DNA of 5,726 nt from a bacterium (GCA_030671645.1 DAOVHV010000079.1:1-5726), one strand, 5' to 3'. Positions 1 through 5,151 are shown, numbered from the stretch's first letter. Numbers and translations are program-made. The notes: generated from the sequence alone by a model not told the origin.

Positions 1-398
1 CCGCTATCCTTGCGAACGAGGAATCCTTGACCGTCATAGAAGGTCGTCGCCACGAAGTTTGTGCCCAACTCGGTATCACGGGTCAGCGTCCACGTGGTAT
101 TGCGAATCAGCACATCCACCTGACTGGTCTGCAAGGCTGTGAAGCGCTCTCCCGCAGTCAGGGGGACAACTTCCATGTCTACGCCCAGCGCAGCGGCGAT
201 CGCTCTACCATAGTCAATGTCGAATCCACTGAATTCGCCCGTAGCGGCGTCGAGCGCCCCAAATCCCGGTAGCGCGGCATTGCCGCCAAGGATCAGATAT
301 CCGCGCGCCAGCACGGTCTCCAGTGTCGATTGCCCCAGCACACAAAGGGGCACAAATAGAGCCAGTAGTAGTCCGACGAGAATGATACGTTTCAACAT
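1..398 (-). CDS. aapJ: Amino-acid ABC transporter substrate-binding protein, AapJ/BztA type (partial, N-terminal 132 codons)
   Basis: This is the periplasmic receptor of a polar/general L-amino-acid ABC importer: it captures amino acids and hands them to an inner-membrane permease. The coding sequence leaves the window at base 1, so only the N-terminal part is visible. Residues 1-22 form a signal peptide: a Lys-Arg start, a hydrophobic core (IILVGLLLALFVPL), then a VLG|QS cleavage site. Mature-protein signatures of the subfamily follow: RGYLILGGN (32-40), LPGF (43-46), GEFSGFDIDYGRAIAAALG (54-72), PLTAGERFTALQ (79-90), VDVLIRNTTWTLTRDTELG (94-112) and YDGQGFLVRK (121-130). The RNTTWTLTRDT and YDGQGF blocks are characteristic of AapJ/BztA within SBP family 3. 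AAGGAGG (401-407) lies only 2 nt from the ATG at 396-398 but 5 nt from the next codon, TTG (393-395), so translation may really start at the TTG, giving Met-Lys-Arg. Permease and ATPase genes would be expected to the left, outside the window. The family is certain; substrate range is inferred. Confidence 0.93.
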   Translation of the reverse strand, partial: MLKRIILVGLLLALFVPLCVLGQSTLETVLARGYLILGGNAALPGFGALDAATGEFSGFDIDYGRAIAAALGVDMEVVPLTAGERFTALQTSQVDVLIRNTTWTLTRDTELGTNFVATTFYDGQGFLVRKDS

Positions 399-407
399 AA
401 CCTCCTT
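399..407 (-). promoter_or_regulatory. Very strong Shine-Dalgarno of the amino-acid-binding protein gene
   Basis: Read on the minus strand the sequence is TTAAGGAGGTTATGTTG. AAGGAGG is a near-complete match to the 16S anti-SD. Its 2-nt distance to the ATG is unusually short and 5 nt to the following TTG is closer to optimal, so this site decides between the two adjacent starts. Confidence 0.75.
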
Positions 408-499
408 AAGCTTTTCGATCCGAGTCCTCTTGTTGGCTTTCCTCTTGAACTTAGACGCATTTCTCGCCCCAGGGATCACCTCCATCCCCCCAACCGATC

Positions 500-529
500 A
501 CTCTACTGCGGGAGACGACGCGGCGTCAA
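500..529 (-). promoter_or_regulatory. Candidate sigma70-type promoter for the amino-acid-binding protein gene
   Basis: On the minus strand TTGACG (529-524) is followed after 18 bp by TAGAGT (505-500). The matches to consensus are 5/6 and 4/6. Transcription would start near 493, leaving a leader of about 95 nt before the start codon. The placement is right and the -35 is good; the -10 is only fair. No operator palindrome is evident around it. Confidence 0.35.
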
Positions 530-854
530 GTTTGTGCCGTGACGCGGGAGGGAAGACAGTGGACGAAAACGCTGAACCAATCTGCTGTGAATAGGCGATA
601 CGGGCTGCCGATCGTACAGCCAAGCTGTCAAACGACCTGACTTCATTCCCGTGCTAATGCAAGGTTCTTGGTGCAGTGTGACATCATGGGTGCTTGACAA
701 GGACTCGAATCAAACCGGCCTATGGGATTTTTCATCAGGAGCGTGGCCTCTGGCCGACCAGACGACGCGAACATGAGTACGCAAACAAGGAGGTTCTTTC
801 TACATCCCATCCTGGAATCGACGCCCTATTCTCGCTTGAGTTTCCTCGTGAAGT

Positions 855-878
855 CCAAAGATCTCAGATCGGCTTTGG
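855..878 (-). terminator. Inverted repeat just after the stop codon of the 414-residue gene
   Basis: CCAAAG (855-860) and CTTTGG (873-878) are perfect complements separated by 12 nt. The loop itself contains GATC-TGA-GATC, which permits an alternative inner stem. The element begins 5 nt downstream of the stop codon at 884-886 on the minus strand, where a terminator would be expected. No T-tract follows in the direction of transcription, so it is at best a weak or factor-assisted terminator, or an mRNA 3'-end stabiliser. Confidence 0.3.
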
Positions 879-883
879 AATGG

Positions 884-2128
884 CTACCAAGAAACGCGGA
901 CGGACAACGTCCATTCGGTGAATCCGGTTGTGTCTACGGTAATCGTGCTTGACGCTGACACAGATGTGCCCAAAGCCAATGTCACACCCATCGTGCTCTG
1001 TGCCCAGTCGAACAGCAATCCTGTCGATGTGCTGAAGAAGGTGTCAACTGAGAACGAGAACCCACAACCATAGGGCGGGATGTCGACATCGAGCGACACG
1101 ACTTCCCAGTAGTCCTGAGGATAGTAAAGATGGCCCTCTGCAATGGCGGTCGCTACCGGTTCGACTAGGAAGCCGAAGTCGGGCGTCGTGATTACGTATT
1201 CCGTGGTATTGAGATTGGAGATGCTAGTGAGTGTGGCTCCAGCAATCGTGAACCGAAAGGCGATGCCGTAGATTTCCACGCCGGTGATCGTGTTTCCGGT
1301 GCGCAACAAGTTCGTGTACACCGACAAGCATCCGAACTCCGTTTCCAACGAAGGTGTGAACACGTAGCTTTTGGTCTGCAGCGTGTAGATAAAGTCAAGT
1401 GTCATGTTGAACGGCAGCCCAAACATGTTCAAGAACGTGAGTTCGATCTCCTGACTCTCGAATCCGGTCTTGGAGAACGTAGTAATGCTGTCGACCTCCG
1501 CGCACCCGAATGCGAGAGCGTGGAACTTGAACTCCTGTCCCGAGAACGACAATGGCGGAAGATCGACGGTCGGATCGGTCTCGAAAGTTTTCGAAATCAG
1601 TGTCGAATCGGGCTGTGTCGTTACTGCATGGAACGTGATTCCTGACAGATCGGCGCCGATGAACGTGTTGCTCTCGAAACTGACCATACCAGACAGGATG
1701 TCGCCGGCGATGCTGAATACCCATCCGTAGTTGGCGGAATCAGTCTGTGTGGGACCGGTGGCGGCCCCGTACAGTCCCAGGGTGATCATTCCAAGATCGA
1801 GACTTAGATGGCCTTGTGAATATAAGAACGTGCCCGCTTGAGGTTCGAATAGTATCTGGCCGTCAAAGTGGACGATGGAAAGATCGGCTTCAAGATTGAA
1901 TCCCTGCCACAGCCAACCATCAAACAGGAAATCGGAAACGCTGGAAATGGTGACGAAACTTAGACTAAGTCCTACATCGAGAGTGGATTGAAACGAGTGG
2001 AAGGGATCGGACTGCTGTGGGGAGATGCCGATCTCAGCTTCCCAGCTTCCGGTGAATCCATCACTGCCAAAGGCAGCGCCTGCAAACCACAAAACGATGA
2101 TGCCAAAGACTAAGTATCGAGCATTCAC
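884..2128 (-). CDS. Orphan exported beta-rich protein, probably outer-membrane associated (414 aa)
   Basis: I do not recognise the family. Residues 1-21 form a signal peptide (MNAR, then YLVFGIIVLWFAGAAFG, cleavage before SDG). The mature part has almost no helix-like stretches: it is a succession of short alternating polar/hydrophobic segments rich in Thr, Ser, Phe, Leu and Gly, as in beta-barrel or beta-helix proteins. The C-terminus TEWTLSVRVSW alternates hydrophobic residues and ends in Trp, resembling the terminal strand recognised by the BAM machinery. Three related motifs recur, FGC at 207-209, FGC at 265-267 and YGC at 353-355. Each is followed by a beta-like segment and a Thr-Gly turn (SKTGF, LRTGN, TSTG), suggesting a diverged internal repeat with one Cys per unit. 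The start is GTG at 2126-2128, preceded by GAGGGGGAGA about 5-7 nt upstream. An in-frame TGA upstream and the lack of any other start in that frame fix it. The start overlaps the stop of a 24-codon frame. Export is well supported; function is unknown. Confidence 0.85.
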   Translation of the reverse strand: MNARYLVFGIIVLWFAGAAFGSDGFTGSWEAEIGISPQQSDPFHSFQSTLDVGLSLSFVTISSVSDFLFDGWLWQGFNLEADLSIVHFDGQILFEPQAGTFLYSQGHLSLDLGMITLGLYGAATGPTQTDSANYGWVFSIAGDILSGMVSFESNTFIGADLSGITFHAVTTQPDSTLISKTFETDPTVDLPPLSFSGQEFKFHALAFGCAEVDSITTFSKTGFESQEIELTFLNMFGLPFNMTLDFIYTLQTKSYVFTPSLETEFGCLSVYTNLLRTGNTITGVEIYGIAFRFTIAGATLTSISNLNTTEYVITTPDFGFLVEPVATAIAEGHLYYPQDYWEVVSLDVDIPPYGCGFSFSVDTFFSTSTGLLFDWAQSTMGVTLALGTSVSASSTITVDTTGFTEWTLSVRVSW

Positions 2129-2199
2129 AATCGTCTCCCCCTCGATGTGTGTTTCGTCAGTTGCATAAAATCCTTGCCCATCTCATTCACTTGTCCCAC
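2125..2199 (-). CDS. Possible 24-residue leader peptide translationally coupled to the 414-residue gene
   Basis: A GTG at 2197-2199 is preceded by a perfect AGGAGG (2208-2213) with an 8-nt spacer. It opens a frame of 24 codons ending in TGA at 2125-2127. The stop overlaps the GTG start of the 414-residue gene as GTGA, the classical geometry for translational coupling. The peptide begins MGQVNEMGKDFMQ and ends with the basic tail SRGRRL. It has no hydrophobic segment and matches no family I know. A second possible start, ATG at 2179-2181 in the same frame, lies inside it. The AGGAGG is stronger than the gene's own purine tract, which argues that ribosomes load here. It could equally be a chance frame; nothing except the SD and the overlap supports it. 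Confidence 0.4.
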   Translation of the reverse strand: MGQVNEMGKDFMQLTKHTSRGRRL

Positions 2200-2373
2200 T
2201 GTAGATTCCTCCTGACCCTAGCGGGTTCGCGGAACTCTCGACACGGTCCACGACCGCATGACAGGGGAAACCTATCACCTGCTGAGTCTGCGTACGTCCC
2301 CGATCCGGTTGACACAAGGGGAATGCCCTTACGCTGTATTGATCGAGAAACACAAGAGAAGTAGACTCCACGC
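2129..2373. other. Divergent control region between the 414-residue gene and trmY
   Basis: These 245 bp carry the 5' signals of two divergent transcription units. The left part holds the coupled mini-ORF and its AGGAGG. A hairpin-forming GGGTTC-GCG-GAACTC (2222-2236, one G.T pair) sits in the middle. The right part has a perfect TTGACA at 2309-2314 facing trmY and an AAGGG/CCCTT palindrome at 2316-2330. I find no convincing minus-strand promoter. A 43-codon plus-strand frame (2258-2389) overlapping the trmY start has no ribosome-binding site. Confidence 0.55.
2309..2335 (+). promoter_or_regulatory. Candidate trmY promoter with an embedded palindrome
   Basis: TTGACA (2309-2314) is a perfect -35 match. 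The best -10 at a permissible distance is TACGCT (2330-2335), with 3/6 matches and a 15-bp spacer, so the pair is weak without activation. The perfect inverted repeat AAGGG-GAATG-CCCTT (2316-2330) fills the spacer, the position of a repressor or MerR-type activator site. The leader to the trmY ATG would be about 30 nt. Both the promoter and the operator role are inferred. Confidence 0.3.
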
Positions 2374-3195
2374 ATGCGACGATTCTTGATTCTAGGACAC
2401 AAGGCCACCGTTGAATCGGACTTCACGCTCAACGATCTTCCCGGCGCCGCCGGGCGATTGGACGTGCTGTGCCGAGCCATCGGAGCAACCTTATTCCTGT
2501 CACATGACATACGCCGGGATGTGGAAACGAACCTGCTGCTGCAAGACAGCGTGCATATTCGGATCAGTGGAGAGCTGGTGAAACGGCTCAATCCGGACGA
2601 ACGATCAACTGCCGCCTTGATCAAGCATGCTCTCAAGGCACTGGACGATGCATCCTCTGACGAAGAAGTGCAGAGCACGCCGGGGATTTTCGTGGCGCAA
2701 CGATCCCTGTCCGATGTCATTGATGGGTTTCTGCGCGAGAATGCCGAGCCCGTTGTGCTGCACGAAGAGGGTGAGCCGGCGGAAACGTATTCCTTCCCCG
2801 GAAACCCGGCCTTCATTCTGTCTGACCACACGGAATTCACGGAAACTGATCAAGTCTTGCTGGCCGACTTCCCTCGGATTTCGCTGGGGGCGAAGGCACT
2901 TCATACCAGTCAAGCTATCACCATTACCCACTACTTGCTCGATCAGCGGGAACAGGATCTAAACGCCGATCTCGTTCTGGCCCACAAGGTGTGGGGCGAG
3001 CCCAAGGCACAGCTCATCATCACATTGCTCGAGGATTTCGACATCCCCGTCAACAGGATGATGCATGTTCCGCCGTCCCTTTATCCGATGGCCTTGGATG
3101 GATTGGCAGAGGTGCGCATCATGGTTCATGCACGCGACTTGGCCAGGGCAAGGCGCATTATCGCCGATTACTTCGAAGAACCTTGTGAAGAGTAA
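2374..3195 (+). CDS. trmY: TrmY-family tRNA pseudouridine N1-methyltransferase fused to a DUF2007-like domain (273 aa)
   Basis: TrmY is a SPOUT-class, SAM-dependent methyltransferase that in archaea converts pseudouridine-54 of the tRNA T-loop to m1-pseudouridine. Residues 1-190 show the family pattern in order: MRRFLILGHKA (1-11), FTLNDLPGAAGRLDVLCR (17-34), LFLSHDIRRDV (40-50), LNPDERS (72-78), TPGIFVAQR (102-110), VVLHEEGE (127-134), FPGNPAFILSDHTEFT (141-156) and SLGAKALHTSQAITITHYLLDQ (170-191). The last three blocks form the SAM-binding trefoil knot. Archaeal TrmY normally ends near residue 200. Here about 75 more residues follow, with VWGEPKAQLIITLLEDFDIPV (206-226) and EVRIMVHARDLARARRIIADY (246-266), the two conserved elements of DUF2007 (PF09413). 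I therefore infer a two-domain fusion. The start is firm: a TAG lies in frame four codons upstream and the family begins at MRxF; the SD is weak (AGAGAAG, 2354-2360). The last 12 codons are the first copy of a 35-bp tandem repeat. The bacterial target is unproven. Confidence 0.88.
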   Translation: MRRFLILGHKATVESDFTLNDLPGAAGRLDVLCRAIGATLFLSHDIRRDVETNLLLQDSVHIRISGELVKRLNPDERSTAALIKHALKALDDASSDEEVQSTPGIFVAQRSLSDVIDGFLRENAEPVVLHEEGEPAETYSFPGNPAFILSDHTEFTETDQVLLADFPRISLGAKALHTSQAITITHYLLDQREQDLNADLVLAHKVWGEPKAQLIITLLEDFDIPVNRMMHVPPSLYPMALDGLAEVRIMVHARDLARARRIIADYFEEPCEE

Positions 3196-3197
3196 TC
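3166..3197 (+). promoter_or_regulatory. Hairpin formed across the first repeat junction, covering the trmY stop codon
   Basis: GATTAC (3166-3171) pairs with GTAATC (3192-3197), and TTC (3172-3174) with GAA (3187-3189) after a 2-nt bulge (GA). That makes nine pairs around a 12-nt loop. There is no downstream T-run, so it is not a standard intrinsic terminator; an RNA-processing or stability element is possible. The same fold can form at the next junction. Confidence 0.45.
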
Positions 3198-3200
3198 GCC

Positions 3201-3232
3201 GATTACTTCGAAGAGCCTTGTGAAGTGCAATC
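3201..3232 (+). promoter_or_regulatory. Equivalent hairpin across the second repeat junction
   Basis: GATT (3201-3204) pairs with AATC (3229-3232) and ACTTC (3205-3209) with GAAGT (3222-3226), leaving a 2-nt bulge (GC). Again nine pairs form around a 12-nt loop although three bases differ from copy 1. The third junction retains only about three pairs, so the fold is lost there. Confidence 0.4.
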
Positions 3233-3309
3233 GCTGATTACTTCGAAGAACTCTGCAAAGAATGATCGCCCAGCGTGTGAACCGCGCAGCCATACTGAGG
3301 TAAGTTGAC

Positions 3310-3963
3310 ATGGACATCGAACGTGAGTGGAACGAACAGCGAGAAACGATGGTGCGCCGAGATCTCCGCGATCGCGGCATCCAGGATGTTCGTGTTTTGA
3401 CTGCGATGTCGATGGTTCCGCGTCACCGGTTCGTTCCCCCCGAATACCAATACGAGGCCTATGCAGATGCGCCGCTTCCCATTGGAGGCGAGCAAACCAT
3501 CTCCCAACCATACATGGTGGCTTTGATGACCGAAGCGTTGCGGTTGACGGGCGGAGAACGGGTGCTGGAGATTGGAACAGGATCGGGATATCAAACAGCC
3601 GTTTTGGCTGAGATGGGCGCCGATGTTTGGACGATCGAACGATCTGCGACGCTTTCCGTAAACGCTGACGTCCTCCTCCAAAGCCTGGGATACGAATCCA
3701 TTCAGTGTTTCGAATTGGACGGCACATTGGGATTGCCATCTGAAGCCCCGTTCGATCGCATCCTTGCCACCGGCAGCCTGCCCGATGTACCGAAATCGCT
3801 TCTTGGCCAATTGATCGAAGATGGCATTTTCGTGGGGCCGATCGGCAGCTGGTATAGCCAAGAATTGGTGCGAATTGTGTACCATGCAAACCAGTTCAAG
3901 CGCGACGTGTTGTGTGCGTGTCGATTCGTACCGCTGATCGGCGAGGATGGATGGCAACACTAG
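3310..3963 (+). CDS. pcm: Protein-L-isoaspartate O-methyltransferase
   Basis: This cytoplasmic repair enzyme transfers a methyl group from S-adenosylmethionine to the side-chain carboxyl of L-isoaspartyl residues, which arise by Asn deamidation and Asp isomerisation, so that they can return to aspartate. Family landmarks are VPRHRFVPPEYQYEAYADAPLPIGG (36-60), TISQPYMVALMTEAL (63-77, with the conserved Ser65-Gln-Pro), the Rossmann SAM motif RVLEIGTGSGYQTAVLAEM (84-102), VWTIER (106-111), LGYESIQCFELDG (126-138), APFDRILATGSLPDVP (146-161) and the terminal RFVPLIGEDGW (205-215). Length 217 is normal. ATGSLPDVP replaces the more usual TxAAPxxP, a mild divergence. The ATG is preceded by GAGGT (3297-3301) with an 8-nt spacer. 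The gene lies 114 bp after trmY, across the repeats, and 31 bp before ltaE, so it is probably part of one transcription unit. Longer minus-strand open frames across it are antisense shadows. Confidence 0.95.
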   Translation: MDIEREWNEQRETMVRRDLRDRGIQDVRVLTAMSMVPRHRFVPPEYQYEAYADAPLPIGGEQTISQPYMVALMTEALRLTGGERVLEIGTGSGYQTAVLAEMGADVWTIERSATLSVNADVLLQSLGYESIQCFELDGTLGLPSEAPFDRILATGSLPDVPKSLLGQLIEDGIFVGPIGSWYSQELVRIVYHANQFKRDVLCACRFVPLIGEDGWQH

Positions 3964-3981
3964 ACACGACCCATATCAACC

Positions 3982-3987
3982 AGGAGG
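3982..3987 (+). promoter_or_regulatory. Consensus Shine-Dalgarno that fixes the ltaE start
   Basis: AGGAGG lies 7 nt before the ATG at 3995. An in-frame ATG at 3947 inside the end of pcm would add 16 residues (MDGNTRHDPYQPGGTT) that are foreign to the family, so the downstream ATG with this site is the start. Confidence 0.85.
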
Positions 3988-3994
3988 AACGACC

Positions 3995-5074
3995 ATGAAC
4001 ATCATCGACTTGCGAAGCGATACAGTTACCCAACCCACCAAGGCCATGCGGGACGTGATGGCGATTGCTCCGGTTGGCGATGATGTCTATGGCGAAGATC
4101 CTACTGTTCGCCGGCTCGAGGAGCGGATGGCAGAGATCCTTGGCAAAGAGGCCGGCTTGTTCATTGCCTCGGGGACGATGGGCAACCTCGTTGCCCTGCT
4201 GGCACATGCCGGGCGGGGCGAGGAAATCATCCTCGGCGATTGTTCGCACAACTTCCTCTACGAGGGCGGCGGCAGTTCGGCTCTGGGAGGCATTCACCCA
4301 CATATTCTGCCCAACCAAGACGATGGGACATTGGATCTGGAACGAATCCGGCTCGCCTTGCGCAATCCCGACGACTCGCACGCGCCTCGAACGCGGGTGA
4401 TCGTGTTGGAAAACACCCACAATCGCTGCGGTGGCATCGCCTTGACGGCCGATTATTGCAATCAAGTGGCCGCGCTGGCCGAGGAACGCGGTTTGATCCT
4501 GCATCTTGATGGGGCCCGTCTCTTCAACGCGGCCGTTGGATTAGGCTGTCCGGTGACCGATCTGAGCGAGCCTTTCGATTCGGTGACGGTCTGTCTGTCC
4601 AAAGGCCTCGGTGCGCCGGTTGGTTCGGTACTGTGCGGATCTCGTGACTTCATCCGCGAGGCGCATCGCATGCGAAAACTGGTTGGCGGTGGTATGCGCC
4701 AAGTCGGCATTCTGGCTGCGGGCGGGCTGTATGCGCTCGATCATCATCTCGATCGGCTGGTCGAGGATCATGAGAATGCGGCCGTTCTCGCTCGAGGAAT
4801 CGACGAGATCGACGGCTTGTCTTGCCCGCAAGCCCAACCACCGGCAACGGGTGCATGGACTAATCTGGTGTACTTTGCGGTCGATGGTGCCGCCATCGGA
4901 CGCCCTCAATTCAACGCGATTGAGTTATCCAAGCAGTTGAAGTCCCGTGGGGTCCTCGCTCACGCTCTCGCAAGCGATGGCAAGGAGATCCGCATGGTGA
5001 CCCATCTCGATGTCAGCTCATCAGACATCGAGACTGCTCTGACAAAACTTCGGTCTTGTCTTTCCGGGACGTAA
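3995..5074 (+). CDS. ltaE: Low-specificity L-threonine aldolase (359 aa)
   Basis: This PLP-dependent cytoplasmic enzyme of fold type I cleaves L-threonine and L-allo-threonine to glycine and acetaldehyde, and acts on other beta-hydroxy amino acids. The protein opens with the family hallmark IDLRSDTVTQPT (4-15). It continues with GDDVYGEDPTVRRLEERMAE (28-47) and SGTMGNLVALLAH (59-71, phosphate-binding Gly-Thr). His85 in GDCSHNFLYEGGG is the likely ring-stacking His, and His142 lies in LENTHN. HLDGARLFNAA (170-180) supplies the Asp172 and Arg175 that hold the cofactor and substrate. Lys203 in CLSKGLGAPVGS is the Schiff-base lysine, Arg235 lies in GGGMRQ, and IRMVTH (332-337) carries the substrate-carboxylate Arg333. 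All catalytic residues are present and the length is normal. The gene follows pcm by 31 bp with its own strong SD. Two stem-loops overlap its 3' end. Confidence 0.96.
   Translation: MNIIDLRSDTVTQPTKAMRDVMAIAPVGDDVYGEDPTVRRLEERMAEILGKEAGLFIASGTMGNLVALLAHAGRGEEIILGDCSHNFLYEGGGSSALGGIHPHILPNQDDGTLDLERIRLALRNPDDSHAPRTRVIVLENTHNRCGGIALTADYCNQVAALAEERGLILHLDGARLFNAAVGLGCPVTDLSEPFDSVTVCLSKGLGAPVGSVLCGSRDFIREAHRMRKLVGGGMRQVGILAAGGLYALDHHLDRLVEDHENAAVLARGIDEIDGLSCPQAQPPATGAWTNLVYFAVDGAAIGRPQFNAIELSKQLKSRGVLAHALASDGKEIRMVTHLDVSSSDIETALTKLRSCLSGT
5041..5063 (+). terminator. UUCG-capped hairpin inside the 3' end of ltaE
   Basis: GACAAAAC-TTCG-GTCTTGTC (5041-5060) folds into a stem of five pairs, one A/C mismatch and two pairs, closed by the exceptionally stable C(UUCG)G tetraloop and followed by TTT. 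It lies wholly in codons 349-356, so transcription would have to end beyond the stop codon or the hairpin must act as a 3'-end stabiliser. The short T-run makes intrinsic termination only possible. Confidence 0.35.
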
Positions 5075-5079
5075 GTCCC
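5066..5079 (+). terminator. Small stem-loop with the ltaE stop codon in its loop
   Basis: GGGAC (5066-5070) and GTCCC (5075-5079) are perfect complements around GTAA, which contains the TAA stop (5072-5074). The element follows the UUCG hairpin by five bases. Downstream is ACTTCCCCCTG rather than a T-tract. Together the two hairpins may mark the end of the trmY-pcm-ltaE transcript. Confidence 0.3.
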
Positions 5080-5122
5080 ACTTCCCCCTGAAACACGTCG
5101 GTTACGAACACCGTCGATGCTC

Positions 5123-5151
5123 TTCGAAACGGTGAGAGCAGCGCCTATCTT
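5123..5151 (+). promoter_or_regulatory. Weak candidate promoter for the last gene
   Basis: TTCGAA (5123-5128) and TATCTT (5146-5151) are separated by 17 bp and match the sigma70 consensus at 3/6 and 4/6. The 166-bp gap before the gene at 5241 makes a separate promoter plausible. TATAGA at 5221-5226 is too near the start codon to serve. An inverted repeat CTCCC/GGGAG (5176-5193) lies in the leader. Confidence 0.2.

Larger units (their letters stand above)
399..883. other. Long intergenic stretch without a recognisable gene
   Basis: About 485 bp separate the two minus-strand genes. Short open frames exist on both strands, but their translations are rich in Arg/Ser/Pro, lack recognisable motifs and have no fitting ribosome-binding sites. 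I see no tRNA or IS end. The stretch contains the putative promoter at 500-529, a small perfect inverted repeat ACAGC-CAA-GCTGT (616-628), an AAGGAGG at 787-793 with no start codon behind it, and an inverted repeat at 855-878 next to the stop of the neighbouring gene. A decayed gene or a non-coding RNA cannot be excluded. Confidence 0.6.
3160..3264 (+). repeat. Three tandem copies of a 35-bp unit spanning the trmY stop codon
   Basis: The copies are 3160-3194, 3195-3229 and 3230-3264, with no spacers; ATCGCC at 3265-3270 looks like the beginning of a fourth. Copies 1 and 2 match at 32/35 bases, copies 1 and 3 at 28/35, and copies 2 and 3 at 25/35. Each has ATCGC(C/T)GATTACTTCGAAG, containing the 8-bp palindrome CTTCGAAG. 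Copy 1 is in frame and encodes IADYFEEPCEE of TrmY. The TAA stop (3193-3195) is made from the last two bases of copy 1 plus the first base of copy 2. As 35 is not a multiple of 3, the later copies are non-coding in this frame. Copies 1 and 2 are recent relatives; copy 3 is older or less constrained. Origin by slippage from the gene end is inferred. Confidence 0.92.

Noticed and set aside
694..699. Perfect TTGACA on the plus strand
   Set aside because: No -10 at 15-19 bp (TATGGG is 21 bp away) and no plus-strand gene follows.
700..720. tRNA T-loop-like ACTCGAATC
   Set aside because: Flanking bases do not pair as a T-stem, and no D-arm, anticodon arm or acceptor stem can be found on either strand.
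787..793. AAGGAGG on the plus strand
   Set aside because: No ATG, GTG or TTG lies 4-12 nt downstream, so it is not a ribosome-binding site for any frame.
694..952. Two overlapping plus-strand frames of about 75 codons
   Set aside because: No fitting ribosome-binding site, no recognisable motif, and they overlap the end of the convincing minus-strand gene.
2258..2389. 43-codon plus-strand frame ending inside the start of trmY
   Set aside because: No Shine-Dalgarno, poor peptide composition, and it overlaps trmY out of frame by 16 nt.
2187..2840. 217-codon minus-strand open frame across the trmY start
   Set aside because: It is antisense to a clear TrmY gene; the translation is Ser/Arg/Cys-rich without motifs, so it is a shadow frame.
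3160..3270. CRISPR-like array
   Set aside because: The 35-bp units abut directly without spacers and the first is protein-coding.
3305..3310. TTGACA overlapping the pcm start codon
   Set aside because: It would place transcription initiation inside pcm; chance occurrence created by TTGAC plus ATG.
3203..3960. Two long minus-strand open frames (228 and 240 codons) over pcm
   Set aside because: Pcm on the plus strand has all family motifs; the antisense translations show none, and both end in the repeat region.
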